Positions 1 through 9,558 are shown, counted from the first letter of the stretch. The stretch is DNA of 49,203 nucleotides from an uncultured Oscillospiraceae bacterium (GCA_934675115.1 CAKUPH010000005.1:1-49203); one strand, 5' to 3'. Translations and numbers: made by a program. The notes: generated by a model not told the origin, from the sequence alone.

Positions 1-442
1 GTTAAGACGCCGCCGTTCTATTTCCGCTGGCGCTGCTCTGGTGCGGACTTGCGGGAAATGCGCTCGATAGCGTTGCCGCAGCCACATACAAACCTAAAAT
101 GTAGGCGCCATCCGGGGGCCGAACCAGCTTTAACAAGCTCCATTGGAGCGTCAGCGATAATTAGCGGCTTCGCGTGGCGGCTTACCTTGCGCCGGTCAAT
201 AGAACGCCGCACCACTTGATTGCGCCCCCGTAAAAAACGGGTTCTTAGGGGGAAAACGCTATGAGCGAGAATGCGTCCTTTGCATTCGAAGTCGAATCCG
301 CGTTTTTCCCCTAAGTGATTCTTTGGTTCCTTTCTGTTCACACAGAAAGGAACTCGCCCTGAGGGGCGAAACCCTCCACTCCGCTTCGCCGGAGCAACGG
401 CAAAAACGAAAAGAAGCGCCCCGGATCTCTCCGGGGCACCTC
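1..442. repeat. Non-coding, repeat-like region at the left edge
   Basis: No gene is recognised here. A 142-codon open frame crosses it on the minus strand, but it has no ribosome binding site and runs straight through several hairpins, so I treat it as spurious. The region holds a perfect 12-bp hairpin (326-353, loop TCAC), a 6-bp hairpin (354-369) and the V-ATPase terminator. The hairpin pair resembles in layout the pair at 39925-39971, which suggests a dispersed intergenic element. That link is inferred from architecture, not from close sequence identity. Confidence 0.4.
402..437 (-). terminator. Intrinsic terminator of the V-ATPase operon
   Basis: A perfect 8-bp stem (418-425 with 430-437, loop TCTC on the plus strand) is followed on the minus strand by a T-rich tract ending in TTTTT. 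It lies directly after the stop codon of the last operon gene, atpD. Confidence 0.8.
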
Positions 443-1051
443 TCATTTCCCATTCTGCTTCTTGATGACCTTCATGCGGACGAACTCCTCCCGCTCCTTC
501 TCCTCCAGCGCCTCGCTGATGACGCGGATGGTGCTGTCAAAGTCCGGGATGACGATATTCTTCAGAGCGTTCGCGCGCTTCTGGGATTTTTTGATGGCCT
601 GAGCCAGACGGTAGATGGACGTCTCGATCTCCGCCATGCGGCGGGTCATGTCCTTCACCCGGCGGAATTTCATATAGGCCTCGTCCAGCGCCGGAGAGGT
701 GTACATCATGCTGTACTCTGGCCGGGGCTGCTGGCCGTGCTCCGGGATGTGGGGCAGCTCGACGCCCATGACCGACCGCCAGCGGATGTCCAGACTGTCG
801 TCCGGCACCACGCCCTCGGCGATGTGGTCGCACAGACCCAGCTCAATGTGGGCCTGCCGCAGGGCGGCGTACGCCTCGCTGAACACCTGGTCGATCTCGC
901 TCTGGAGGGCGGATGCGCCGTCCATCAGCTCCATCATTTCCCGCACCAGAATGTTGCGCTTGCGGTCCATCAGCTCGTAGCCCGTCTGGGCCAGCACCCG
1001 GGAGCGCTTGGCGGCCATCAGGTTTCCTTTTGTGGGCAATACAGCGGCCAT
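443..1051 (-). CDS. atpD: V-type ATP synthase subunit D
   Basis: Central-stalk subunit D of the V/A-type ATPase, the coiled-coil rotor shaft that turns inside the A3B3 head. The 202-residue product starts MAAVLPTKGNLMAAK, close to the family's usual N-terminus, and ends in a Lys/Glu-rich helix, as expected for two long antiparallel helices. The open frame extends 39 codons further upstream, but the ATG at 1051 has AAAGGAGGG at good spacing and restores normal family length. It is the last gene of the operon, 173 bp after atpB, with hairpins in the gap and a terminator right after the stop. Confidence 0.93.
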   Translation of the reverse strand: MAAVLPTKGNLMAAKRSRVLAQTGYELMDRKRNILVREMMELMDGASALQSEIDQVFSEAYAALRQAHIELGLCDHIAEGVVPDDSLDIRWRSVMGVELPHIPEHGQQPRPEYSMMYTSPALDEAYMKFRRVKDMTRRMAEIETSIYRLAQAIKKSQKRANALKNIVIPDFDSTIRVISEALEEKEREEFVRMKVIKKQNGK

Positions 1052-1152
1052 AATAGCCCTCCTTTTCCCCACGCGACCCGCTTCGCTGGGCTCGCGCGGG
1101 GGACCCCTTTTTTGATCTTGATCCTCGGGCGGAAGTGAATCCCGCCCTCCGG

Positions 1153-1205
1153 AAAATGCCTCCGGCATTTTTACGCGCCACCCGGCGCGGCGGCCTATTG
1201 GCCGC
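1153..1205 (-). other. Three tandem hairpins in the atpB-atpD spacer
   Basis: Three small perfect hairpins follow one another: 1153-1171 (8-bp stem AAAATGCC), 1175-1188 (GCGCC stem) and 1190-1205 (GCGGCC stem, loop TATT). They lie between the stop of atpB and the start of atpD. The first has T residues only on the plus side, so none is a convincing minus-strand terminator. A role in mRNA processing or stability is inferred. Confidence 0.5.
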
Positions 1206-1224
1206 TGTCTGATTTTAACGCGCC

Positions 1225-2634
1225 TTACAGCGCGCCGCCGGCGGCGACCAGAGCCTCAAAGGCCCCTTCCTTATAGTGCTCGTCCAGCTCCTTGTCGGAC
1301 ACGCGGTCCAGCTCGCCCCGGGGCAGGATGGACAGCAGCGCCCAGCCCAGCTCCAGCGTCTGCTCCAGCGTGCGGTCGGTCTGGTCACTCTGCTGGACGA
1401 AGTACTGCTCAAAGGCCTTGCCGAACTTCAGATACAGCTTGTCGGTGTCGCTCAGTTCGTCCTCGCCGATGACGGAGGCAAGGCTCCGGGCGTCCTTCAC
1501 CTTGGAGTAGGACGCGAACAGCTGGTTGGACAGGGACGGATGATCCGCCCGGGTAAAGCCCTCGCCGATGCCGTCCTTCATCAGACGGGACAGGGAGGAC
1601 AGGATGTTGATGGGGGGATACACGCCCGACTGATCCATGTCCCGGTCCAGCACGATCTGGCCCTCGGTAATGTAGCCGGTCAGGTCGGGGATGGGGTGAG
1701 TGATGTCGTCGTTGGGCATGGTGAGGATGGGAACCTGAGTGACAGAGCCCTTCTTGCCGGTGATCATGCCCGCCCGCTCGTACAGGGAGGCAAGGTCGGA
1801 ATACAGGTACGCCGGGAAGCCCTTCCGGGACGGGATCTCGCCCTTGGAGGAGGAGAACTCACGGACGGCCTCGCAGTAGGAGGTCATATCCGTCATGACC
1901 ACCAGCACGTGGTAGCCGTGGTTGAAGGCCAGATACTCCGCGGCGGTCAGGGCGCAGCGGGGAGTCAGGATACGCTCGATAATGGGGTCGGAGGCCAGAT
2001 TCAGGAACATGACCACCCGCTGGAGCGCGCCCGCCTCCTCAAAGTTCCGGCGGAAGAACTCGGCGGTGTCGTTCTTGACGCCCATGGCGGCGAACACGAT
2101 GGCGAAATCGCCGTCGCCGCCGGCCACGCGGGCCTGCCGCACCATCTGGGCGGCCAGCTCGTTATGGGCCATGCCGGCGCCGGAGAAGATGGGCAGCTTC
2201 TGGCCGCGGATCAGGGTGGCGGTTCCGTCAATGGCGGAGATGCCGGTGTAGATGCAGCTTCTGGGGTACTGGCGGCTCACCGGGTTGATGGCGGAGCCGT
2301 TGATGTTCCGCCGCTCGTCGGGGTAAAGCTCGCCGAGACCGTCGATGGGGCGGCCCGCGCCGTCAAACACGCGGCCCAGCATCTCCTTGGACAGGGCGAT
2401 GTCCATGGGGCGGCCGGTGAAGTGGGTGCTCACGTTTTCCAGCGAGATGCCCCGGGTGCCCTCAAAGACCTGAAGCACCGCGCGGTCGCCCTCGATGAGG
2501 ATGACGCGGCCGTAGCGGCGGGAGCCATCGTCCAGCGTCAGCTCGGCCAGCTCGTCGTAAGACACGCCGGACACGCCCTGCACGGCCACCAGAGATCCGG
2601 ACAGGTCGGAAAGGCCGGTATATTCCAATCTCAT
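1225..2634 (-). CDS. atpB: V-type ATP synthase subunit B
   Basis: Non-catalytic nucleotide-binding subunit of the A3B3 head; it alternates with subunit A and contributes residues to each catalytic interface. The 469-residue product has the family N-terminus MRLEYTGLSDLSGSL and blocks such as FDGAGRPIDG, GQKLPIFSGAGMAHNE, where the Walker A loop is degenerate as normal for B, and YPPINILSSLSRLM. The open frame has 26 extra upstream codons; the ATG at 2634 is chosen because GGAGGTG precedes it and the protein then begins like its relatives. The gap after atpA is 16 bp, so the two are co-translated neighbours. Confidence 0.95.
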   Translation of the reverse strand: MRLEYTGLSDLSGSLVAVQGVSGVSYDELAELTLDDGSRRYGRVILIEGDRAVLQVFEGTRGISLENVSTHFTGRPMDIALSKEMLGRVFDGAGRPIDGLGELYPDERRNINGSAINPVSRQYPRSCIYTGISAIDGTATLIRGQKLPIFSGAGMAHNELAAQMVRQARVAGGDGDFAIVFAAMGVKNDTAEFFRRNFEEAGALQRVVMFLNLASDPIIERILTPRCALTAAEYLAFNHGYHVLVVMTDMTSYCEAVREFSSSKGEIPSRKGFPAYLYSDLASLYERAGMITGKKGSVTQVPILTMPNDDITHPIPDLTGYITEGQIVLDRDMDQSGVYPPINILSSLSRLMKDGIGEGFTRADHPSLSNQLFASYSKVKDARSLASVIGEDELSDTDKLYLKFGKAFEQYFVQQSDQTDRTLEQTLELGWALLSILPRGELDRVSDKELDEHYKEGAFEALVAAGGAL

Positions 2635-2650
2635 ACTGTATGCACCTCCA

Positions 2651-4414
2651 TCAGCTGTTGGCGGCGTTGACCTGAGCCAGGGCCGCGTCGATCTCCTGCT
2701 CGTACTTCGCAAACCCGGACAGGTCGTCGTTGGGGATCTCGTACTTCATCTTCACCAGATCGTCGAACACGCCGGTGGCGGTGAACTGGGACAGGGGGAT
2801 GGCCTTGTCGATGGCTTCCTTCACCCCGTCATACAGCCGGAGGATGGTCTGCATCATCTTCAGCTGCTTCTGCAGGGGCACGTAGGTGTCCACCGCATGG
2901 TAGGCGTTCTGCTGGAGGAAGCCCACCCGGATGACCCGGGCAGTCTCGATGACCAGCTTCTGGTCCTCGGGGAGGATGTCGGAGCCGATGAGCTTGACGA
3001 TCTCCATAAGCTGGCTCTCCTCCCGCAGGAGGTTCATGATCCGGCGGCGGCACTGGTCAAAGTCGGGGCTGACGTTTTCGTCGTACCACTTTTTCAGGTC
3101 GCCGCTGTACTCGGAATAGGAGTTCATCCAGTGGATGGACGGGAAGTGCCGGGCGTAGGCTAGGCCGCGGTCCAGCGCCCAGAAGCAGCGGATGAACCGC
3201 TTGGTGTTCTGGGTGACCGGCTCGGAAAAGTCGCCGCCCTGAGGGGAGACGGCGCCGATGACGGTGACGGAGCCCTCCTTCCCCTCCAGCGTCTGCACAT
3301 ATCCGGCGCGCTCGTAGAACTCTGCCAGACGGGAGGCCAGATAGGCGGGAAAGCCCTCCTCGGCGGGCATTTCCTCCAGACGGCCGGAGATCTCACGCAG
3401 GGCCTCGGCCCAGCGGGAGGTGGAGTCGGCCATCAGGGCCACGTGGTAGCCCATGTCCCGGTAATACTCGGCAATGGTCATGCCGGTGTAGACGGACGCC
3501 TCACGGGCGGCCACCGGCATGTTGGAGGTGTTGGCGATGAGGATGGTGCGGTTCATCAGGGGAAGGCCCGTGCGGGGATCCTTCAATTCAGAGAACTCCT
3601 CCAGCGCCTGCGTCATCTCGTTGCCGCGCTCGCCGCAGCCCAGATAGACGATGATGTCGGCGTCCGACCACTTGGCCAACTGGTGCTGGGTCATGGTCTT
3701 GCCCGCGCCGAAGGGGCCGGGGATGGCGGCGGCGCCGCCCTTACCGATGGGGAACAGGGTGTCGATGATGCGCTGTCCGGTGACCAGCGGGCGGGTGATG
3801 GGCAGACGCTTTGCCATGGGCCGGGCGGATCGGATGGGGCAGTCGGCGGACAGCTTGAGCTGGGTCACTCTGCCCGCGCCGTCCGTCACCTCCACCAGAA
3901 CCTCGTCCACGGTGTAGTCGCCGTCAGCCACCGCCCTAGTCACGGTGCCGGTGAGCCCTGCGGGGACAAGGCAGCGGTGGACGATGGCCGCGGTCTCCTG
4001 ACAGTGGGCATAGGGGGTGCCGGGCTTCACCGCGTCCCCTACCTTCACCTCCACGGTGACGGCCCACTTCTTTTCCATATCAAGGGCGGGCAGATTGATG
4101 CCCCGGCCCAGGAACGGGCCGGAAATGCCCTCCAGCTCCTTCAGCGGACGGCCGATGCCGTCGAAAATATTGCCCAGCAGTCCGGGGCCCAGCCGCAGGG
4201 ACATGGGCGCGCCGGTGGTGGTAACGACCTGCCCCGGCTCAAGGCCGGTGGTGTCCTCGTACACCTGAACGGTGGTCATGTCGCCGTCCACGCTGACGAC
4301 CTCGCCGGTGAGCTGAAGCTCGCCCACGTGAACCATGTCCATCATGGCAAGGCCGCGGCCGCCGGTGACCTTGACCACCGGGCCGTTCACGCTGTAAATC
4401 TTATACTGATCCAT
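2651..4414 (-). CDS. atpA: V-type ATP synthase subunit A (catalytic)
   Basis: Catalytic ATP-hydrolysing or ATP-synthesising subunit of the V1/A1 head. The 587-residue product has Walker A GPFGAGKT at residues 233-240, the non-homologous insert (about 110-190) typical of V/A-type A subunits, and the block MADSTSRWAEALREISGRLE. Length is normal for the family. The ATG at 4414 is preceded by GGGAGGT; the 22 upstream codons of the open frame are not family-like. It lies 16 bp after atpE. Confidence 0.96.
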   Translation of the reverse strand: MDQYKIYSVNGPVVKVTGGRGLAMMDMVHVGELQLTGEVVSVDGDMTTVQVYEDTTGLEPGQVVTTTGAPMSLRLGPGLLGNIFDGIGRPLKELEGISGPFLGRGINLPALDMEKKWAVTVEVKVGDAVKPGTPYAHCQETAAIVHRCLVPAGLTGTVTRAVADGDYTVDEVLVEVTDGAGRVTQLKLSADCPIRSARPMAKRLPITRPLVTGQRIIDTLFPIGKGGAAAIPGPFGAGKTMTQHQLAKWSDADIIVYLGCGERGNEMTQALEEFSELKDPRTGLPLMNRTILIANTSNMPVAAREASVYTGMTIAEYYRDMGYHVALMADSTSRWAEALREISGRLEEMPAEEGFPAYLASRLAEFYERAGYVQTLEGKEGSVTVIGAVSPQGGDFSEPVTQNTKRFIRCFWALDRGLAYARHFPSIHWMNSYSEYSGDLKKWYDENVSPDFDQCRRRIMNLLREESQLMEIVKLIGSDILPEDQKLVIETARVIRVGFLQQNAYHAVDTYVPLQKQLKMMQTILRLYDGVKEAIDKAIPLSQFTATGVFDDLVKMKYEIPNDDLSGFAKYEQEIDAALAQVNAANS

Positions 4415-4430
4415 TGTGCTGCGACCTCCC

Positions 4431-5048
4431 TCAGGTTTCGTCCAGATCGTCGGACAGCGACAGGCCGAAAATCTCGGCAAAGTGGCCGCCCAGCTCCTCG
4501 AGCTGCGCGTCGAAGGAGCAGTCCGCCCGGATGCCCAGCTCCGGGCACAGGGCCACCAGACCGCCGATCTGGAAGCGGCCCTCCTCCACCGTGGCCTTCA
4601 CGGGGGCCACGCTGTCGGCCAGCTTCTGCCCAAGAGGCAGATCCTCCCGGCGCAGCTGGATGACCATCTCGTGGACGCCGTCCAGACGGCTCACCGTCTG
4701 GGCCAGCAGGCCCTTGAGGTGCTCCGGGTACTGGGGGGAGGCCACGAACTCGTCCAGCTTCCCGCGGACCTTGTCCAGCACCTCACGGGAGATCTCGGAC
4801 CGGCGCAGGTACACCTGCCGCTTGCCGTCCATCAGGTGGCGGGACACCTCCTGACCGGCCTCGGCGCGGATCCTGGCGGACTCCCGCTCGTAATAGGCGT
4901 GGGCGTCGTCCCGGCTGGTCTGTCTGGCCTCGGTCAGCGCGGCCTGACGCTTCGCCTCCAACTCCCGGGCGAGGGCCTCGCTCTCTTCCGTGGCGGTTTT
5001 CAGAACATTATCGGTAAAATGAAGCAATTTTTGTGCTTGTTCGGGCAT
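4431..5048 (-). CDS. atpE: V-type ATP synthase subunit E (peripheral stalk)
   Basis: Peripheral-stalk subunit E, which pairs with subunit G/H to hold the head against rotation. The 205-residue product starts MPEQAQKLLHF and has a long charged helical N-terminal half (Glu/Lys/Arg/Ala-rich, about residues 15-100) followed by a globular C-terminal part with LCPELGIRADCSFDAQLEEL, as in the family. AAAGGAGG stands 5 bp before the ATG at 5048. The 61 codons of open frame upstream overlap atpF in another frame and are ignored. Confidence 0.88.
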   Translation of the reverse strand: MPEQAQKLLHFTDNVLKTATEESEALARELEAKRQAALTEARQTSRDDAHAYYERESARIRAEAGQEVSRHLMDGKRQVYLRRSEISREVLDKVRGKLDEFVASPQYPEHLKGLLAQTVSRLDGVHEMVIQLRREDLPLGQKLADSVAPVKATVEEGRFQIGGLVALCPELGIRADCSFDAQLEELGGHFAEIFGLSLSDDLDET

Positions 5049-5095
5049 AAAAATCCTCCTTTCATTGGCGGTTTTCAGTGGGAGACCCCTTCGGC

Positions 5096-5401
5096 TCAGA
5101 TCTTGACGCCGATGGCCTCCCGGATATAACGGGTGATGGCGTCCTTCCGGCGGCTGCCGTTGCGGTCGGGGATCTCCACCACCAGCGGCGTGCGGCCGGT
5201 GAGCTTCAGGGGGGCCAGCTTGTCGGCGCACTGTTCCGCCAGACTCTCCGTGATGAGCAGGATGCCGATGGTGGGGTCGGCCAGCGCCTCGTCAATGGCG
5301 GCAAGGCCCTCTTCCCGGGTGCGGGCCAGAACGCCCTCCACCCCGGCCAGCCGCAGACCCACCTGAGTATCCGTGTTGTCGGAAATCACAAAGTAACGCA
5401 T
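5096..5401 (-). CDS. atpF: V-type ATP synthase subunit F
   Basis: Small central-stalk subunit F that binds the D shaft and can regulate activity. The 101-residue product reads MRYFVISDNTDTQVGLRLAG, the typical opening of the family's Rossmann-like fold, and continues with GILLITESLAEQ and the end VVEIPDRNGSRRKDAITRYI, matching the conserved C-terminal region. The ATG at 5401 has AAGGAGG upstream. It is separated from atpK by about 210 bp of hairpin-rich DNA. Confidence 0.92.
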   Translation of the reverse strand: MRYFVISDNTDTQVGLRLAGVEGVLARTREEGLAAIDEALADPTIGILLITESLAEQCADKLAPLKLTGRTPLVVEIPDRNGSRRKDAITRYIREAIGVKI

Positions 5402-5610
5402 AGATTGCCTCCTTGTCACGCTGCGGGACCTGTCTGATCACAGGCAAACCCAAACTCCCGTCCGCCCCGCAGGGCGGGGGTTCCTCAAAGGGGGCTGGGT
5501 CTCAGCTTTGCTTCGGTCGGCGCGGGACGTTTGCCACTGGCAAACCGCGCCCCCTTTGAAGGCGCGTCGGCGTCAGCCGGTAAGGCGTTTCCGCAGAAAC
5601 GCCCGCGCCT
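5402..5610 (-). other. Hairpin-rich spacer between atpK and atpF
   Basis: No gene is seen. The spacer contains a CCGCCC/GGGCGG hairpin near 5461-5478, a GTTTGCC-ACT-GGCAAAC hairpin (5529-5545) and a perfect 8-bp hairpin GGCGTTTC-CGCA-GAAACGCC (5584-5603) soon after the atpK stop. No T-tract follows on the minus strand, so it is unlikely to be a full terminator. Because subunit K is needed in many copies, a role in raising atpK mRNA stability is a reasonable inference. Confidence 0.5.
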
Positions 5611-6066
<456 letters not shown>

Positions 6067-7971
6067 TTACAGCGTTTTGGCGGAATAATCGATGACTTTG
6101 GGCTGATATTCCCGGCCGGCGGACTCATAGAACCGGCCGAACAGCTCGTAGAACTCCAGACGGAGCACCTGAATGCCCACCAGCAGGCCCTCGAAGCCCA
6201 TGACGAACAGGTTTCCCAGCACCAGAACGACAATGTTCAGGTTGGCGCCCGCCATGGTGCGGATGACCAGCATGAGGGACACGTGGGTGATGGCGTAGGC
6301 GCCCACACGGAGGAAGGACAGGGTGTTGGTCAGGAAGGACAGCAGCGTCTCAAACAGCTCGAAGAAGCCGGACACCAGCAGGGAGCCAAAGGACTCGGGC
6401 TTCCAGTCCGGGTCGCCGGCGGCCAGCTTGGACAGCGGCTCCCGCAGCAGGATGAGCACCAGCGGCAGGATGAACACCGGGATGACGTACCAGATCCGGA
6501 ACAGGTTCGCCCAGCCCATCAGCGTGACCACCGCGGCGATGATCAGGCCCAGATAGAACACCATGCCCGCCGCGCCGTTGGGCCCGAAGAAGATCTTGTC
6601 GAAGTCCCGCTGGCGCACGCCGTTGATGATGTTTATTACCATGACGAAGGCCAGCATGGCAACGCCCATGGCCAGCGAGGCCAGCAGCAGGAGCACCACG
6701 TTGCTGCCCTCGAGGATCTTGAAGCCGGGCAGGATGTCCTCAAAGCCGAACACCGAGCCGTACACGAAGCCGAACACCGTGGACGCCACGCCGCAGCAGG
6801 CGATGATCCGGCCCAGCCACATCTTCTTGAACTTCCACAGCGCAAGGCCGATGAGGAACAGGCCCACGCCCTGTCCGGCATCGCCGAACATGATGCCGAA
6901 GAACAGGCAGTAGGTGATGGCCATGAAGAGGGACGGATCAATCTCGTGATAGTTGGGCAGGCCGTACATCCGGAGGAACGGCTCGAACATGCGGGCCAGC
7001 GCGCCGTTTTTCAGCTTGGTGGGCGGCGTCACCGGCAGGTCGTCTCCCGGGTCGTCCGTCACCACGGACAGGTCGGGATACTGCCGGAACTTTTCCTCCA
7101 GCGCGGGCAGGTCGTCCTTGGGCACCCAGCCCACGAGGTAGAAGGTGTTCTTCGCCTGCGCGCCGTAGCGCCGCAGGTCGCAGGCCTGCTCCCGGCAGCG
7201 CAGCCAGGACCGGATGGCCTGGAGCTTTTCCTTCTCCTCCGCCAGCAGCTCCTGACGCTCCTGCTCCAGCTCGTGAATGGTCTTTTCATCGTCGCCCGCC
7301 TGACGGCGCAGGGCGCTGATGGCCTCGTCGGCGGTGCCTTCCGCCCCGGCGTCCAGCTCCATGCGCACGAAGTGCAGGGAGTTGAACAGGGTGTCCGCCT
7401 TCTCCTTGGCCTGACGGGTGGTGAAGTAAATTCCGTAGATGTCGTCGCCCTCCGTCCGGGTGGGGAAGAAGTAGAGATCCTCCCGGTCGTCCAGCGCGTC
7501 CCGGAAGTTCTCATAGGTCTCCCGGGGCATGTGGCCGTAGCGGAATTTCAGAAAATCCATGTGGATGAGCTGGGCCAGATCCACATCCAGGCCGGACAGC
7601 TTTTCCAGCTGGTCGGCGGCGGACTGGTCGTCGGACACCTCCTGCCGCAGGGCAGCCGTCCGGCTGTCCATGCCGTCCAGCTTTTTCTCCAGCTCGGTGA
7701 GGTAGGTCTGCGCCTGCTCCAGCGTCAGCTGCTCCTTCGCAGGCTGATAGGCCGCGTCCGCGCCCAGACGGCCCAGAAGGCCGTCCGCCTGCCGCACCAG
7801 CGGCGTATACGGATTGGTGGTGGGCAGCGGGCGCAGGTGGCGCACCTGCTTCATCATCTGCATGGCGTTTTCCGGGTGGAACTGCTGGTCGATCACGCAG
7901 TTCAGCGCGATCTCGTCAAACTGTTCCGCCGGAGCGGCCAGCGTTACAAATTTCATAGGTTCAACTGCCAA
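6067..7971 (-). CDS. atpI: V-type ATP synthase subunit I (membrane stator)
   Basis: Stator subunit I (a-type), which forms the ion half-channels facing the K ring. The 634-residue product has a soluble coiled-coil-rich N-terminal half (about 1-330) and a C-terminal half with several membrane helices; the essential channel arginine is probably Arg555 in NTLSFLRVGAYAITH. I choose the TTG start at 7971: AGGGGG stands 8 bp before it and MAVEPMKFVTL is a family-like N-terminus, whereas the ATG at 7956 has no good ribosome binding site. It follows atpC by 44 bp. Confidence 0.92.
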   Translation of the reverse strand: MAVEPMKFVTLAAPAEQFDEIALNCVIDQQFHPENAMQMMKQVRHLRPLPTTNPYTPLVRQADGLLGRLGADAAYQPAKEQLTLEQAQTYLTELEKKLDGMDSRTAALRQEVSDDQSAADQLEKLSGLDVDLAQLIHMDFLKFRYGHMPRETYENFRDALDDREDLYFFPTRTEGDDIYGIYFTTRQAKEKADTLFNSLHFVRMELDAGAEGTADEAISALRRQAGDDEKTIHELEQERQELLAEEKEKLQAIRSWLRCREQACDLRRYGAQAKNTFYLVGWVPKDDLPALEEKFRQYPDLSVVTDDPGDDLPVTPPTKLKNGALARMFEPFLRMYGLPNYHEIDPSLFMAITYCLFFGIMFGDAGQGVGLFLIGLALWKFKKMWLGRIIACCGVASTVFGFVYGSVFGFEDILPGFKILEGSNVVLLLLASLAMGVAMLAFVMVINIINGVRQRDFDKIFFGPNGAAGMVFYLGLIIAAVVTLMGWANLFRIWYVIPVFILPLVLILLREPLSKLAAGDPDWKPESFGSLLVSGFFELFETLLSFLTNTLSFLRVGAYAITHVSLMLVIRTMAGANLNIVVLVLGNLFVMGFEGLLVGIQVLRLEFYELFGRFYESAGREYQPKVIDYSAKTL

Positions 7972-8015
7972 GATATTACCCCCTGACTTCTTTTGATCGG
8001 GTGATATTCATTTCA

Positions 8016-9050
8016 TCAGGCCCCCAGCACCTTCGCGAAGCGATCGTCGTAGTCCGCCTGATATTTCACCGTCTCGATGACGGTGACCAGCTCCTTCAGC
8101 TCCAGCTCCCGCAGGTTGAGGAAGGCCACGGCGCTGTAGATGGACGGCTGGCCCATCATGAGCTGCCGCCGGCTGAGTCTGAACAGCAGCTCATTGTAAA
8201 TGTGCCCCAGCTCGTCCACACCGACGTTCCGGAAGGTTTTGGCGTAGGGCGTCTCGGCCAGCACGGCCATGACGCCGTCCACCCCCTCCGCCGCGCACAT
8301 GGCGCGGACCTGTTCGGGCTTGAGCTTGTAGTTGAAGGGATAGAGAATGGTGAGGAAATTATCCTCATCGGGGAAGAACCGCTTCATCCGCAGGATGTGC
8401 ATGATGTTGAGCAGGTCCACCTGCGTGCCCAGCCGTGTCTGGATCATTTTCCGCACGTCGCCGTCGTACCGCTTTTTCGCCACGTCCATCATGTGGCTGT
8501 AATAGACGGCGAACAGCATGGACTCGGCGATGGTGTAGTCGGGCAGGCCGCCGTCGGCGGGCCGCAGGCTCAGGAGCGTATCATAATAGATGCTCTCCTT
8601 CGCGGCGTCCAGCAGGCCGTCGTAGTCGGTGCACACCTGCAGGGCCGACTCGTCAGTTTTGGAGTGCAGAATGAACCGGGTGGGCAGCGGCTCGACCTCC
8701 TTGATGCGCCCGGCCTGAAGGCGGGTCAGAGTGAACAGCAGGCCGTCCAGCTCCGACCGGAGCACCGGGAAATCCATCAGTGCCCGGTCCTTCCGGGGGA
8801 TGAAGCCGGTGAGGCGGACGTACTCCTCCCGCACCTGCTCCCGGAGGGCGGCCTCCAGCCATGCCCGGCCGAACTTGCCCTCCTCGGTCAGGCGGGCCGC
8901 CGCGCCGCCCCACACCGGGTGCTGCCGCAGGTCGGCGTAGATCTCGCTGACCGAGCCCAGCTTGGACAGGCGGACGAAGTCGGCGTACCGCAGGCGCTTT
9001 CCGTACATGGCCTTGACCTTGGTGGTCAGGGCCTCATATCCGGCGCTCAC
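8016..9050 (-). CDS. atpC: V-type ATP synthase subunit C
   Basis: Subunit C (d-type in eukaryotes), which couples the central shaft to the membrane K ring. The 344-residue product is all-helical in character, with N-terminal MSAGYEALTTKVKAMYGKRL and the usual family length of about 330-350. Its start codon overlaps the stop of the upstream atpH-like gene by 4 bp (ATGA), which indicates translational coupling and supports the start. Confidence 0.9.
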   Translation of the reverse strand: MSAGYEALTTKVKAMYGKRLRYADFVRLSKLGSVSEIYADLRQHPVWGGAAARLTEEGKFGRAWLEAALREQVREEYVRLTGFIPRKDRALMDFPVLRSELDGLLFTLTRLQAGRIKEVEPLPTRFILHSKTDESALQVCTDYDGLLDAAKESIYYDTLLSLRPADGGLPDYTIAESMLFAVYYSHMMDVAKKRYDGDVRKMIQTRLGTQVDLLNIMHILRMKRFFPDEDNFLTILYPFNYKLKPEQVRAMCAAEGVDGVMAVLAETPYAKTFRNVGVDELGHIYNELLFRLSRRQLMMGQPSIYSAVAFLNLRELELKELVTVIETVKYQADYDDRFAKVLGA

Positions 9051-9370
9051 GGCGTCTGCCCCACGGTCTGGCGGAACAGGGTGTCCACCCAGTTGTCGCC
9101 GTACCGCTCGTAAGCCCGCTCCATCTTCTTCCGGGCCTCGTCAAAGCGGGCGTCCTGCGCGGCGAGAGACTGAGCCTTTTTCTGCTCCGTCTCCTGCCGG
9201 AACTGCTCGAGCTTTTTGTCCGCTCTGGCAAAATAATCGGCCCGCACAGCCGCCGTCTCCCGCTCGAGATCGGCCTCCATGCGCGCCTGCTTCTCATGTG
9301 CTTCTCGGCTGATCTCCTGCGCGGTCTGCTCCGCCTCCAGGATCCTGCTGATCAAAGCTGCGTATTCCAT
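9047..9370 (-). CDS. atpH: V-type ATPase subunit G/H (peripheral stalk)
   Basis: First gene of the operon. The 107-residue product is almost entirely a charged, Ala/Glu/Lys/Arg-rich coiled coil (about residues 5-95), as in the G/H subunits that pair with subunit E. AAAGGAGG precedes the ATG at 9370 and the gene overlaps atpC by 4 bp. Coiled-coil proteins are hard to assign by sequence alone, so the call relies largely on position. Confidence 0.8.
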   Translation of the reverse strand: MEYAALISRILEAEQTAQEISREAHEKQARMEADLERETAAVRADYFARADKKLEQFRQETEQKKAQSLAAQDARFDEARKKMERAYERYGDNWVDTLFRQTVGQTP

Positions 9371-9418
9371 CTTGCTTTTCCTCCTTTCGGGAAATGGGGA
9401 ATCACAGATTTCAGCGAT

Positions 9419-9427
9419 ATTTTATCA
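9419..9427 (-). promoter_or_regulatory. Possible extended -10 promoter of the V-ATPase operon
   Basis: The minus strand reads TGATAAAAT, an extended -10 element (TGn plus a 5/6 match to TATAAT), about 50 bp before the atpH start. I see no good -35 element at standard spacing. Confidence 0.45.
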
Positions 9428-9529
9428 TTTCGCTTATGGAAATGCTACCGCAAATTCACCAAACTTTCTCGGTTTTCTACCTATTTATATAATTCATTTC
9501 AGAGGAAATGCGCGGCGGCGCAAAAAGGA

Positions 9530-9558
9530 TTGCCATTCACGGGGCAAACGTATATAAT
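9530..9558 (+). promoter_or_regulatory. Sigma70-type promoter of the Lrp operon
   Basis: TTGCCA (9530-9535), a 17-bp spacer and a perfect TATAAT (9553-9558). It points at the Lrp gene 108 bp downstream, leaving a leader of about 100 nt with GC-rich self-complementary stretches. Confidence 0.8.

Noticed and set aside
18..446. 142-codon minus-strand open frame at the left edge
   Set aside because: No ribosome binding site and it reads through several hairpins and the V-ATPase terminator.
1276..2670. 464-codon plus-strand open frame opposite atpB
   Set aside because: Shadow of atpB in high-GC DNA; His/Gly/Gln-rich, no ribosome binding site, no family resemblance.
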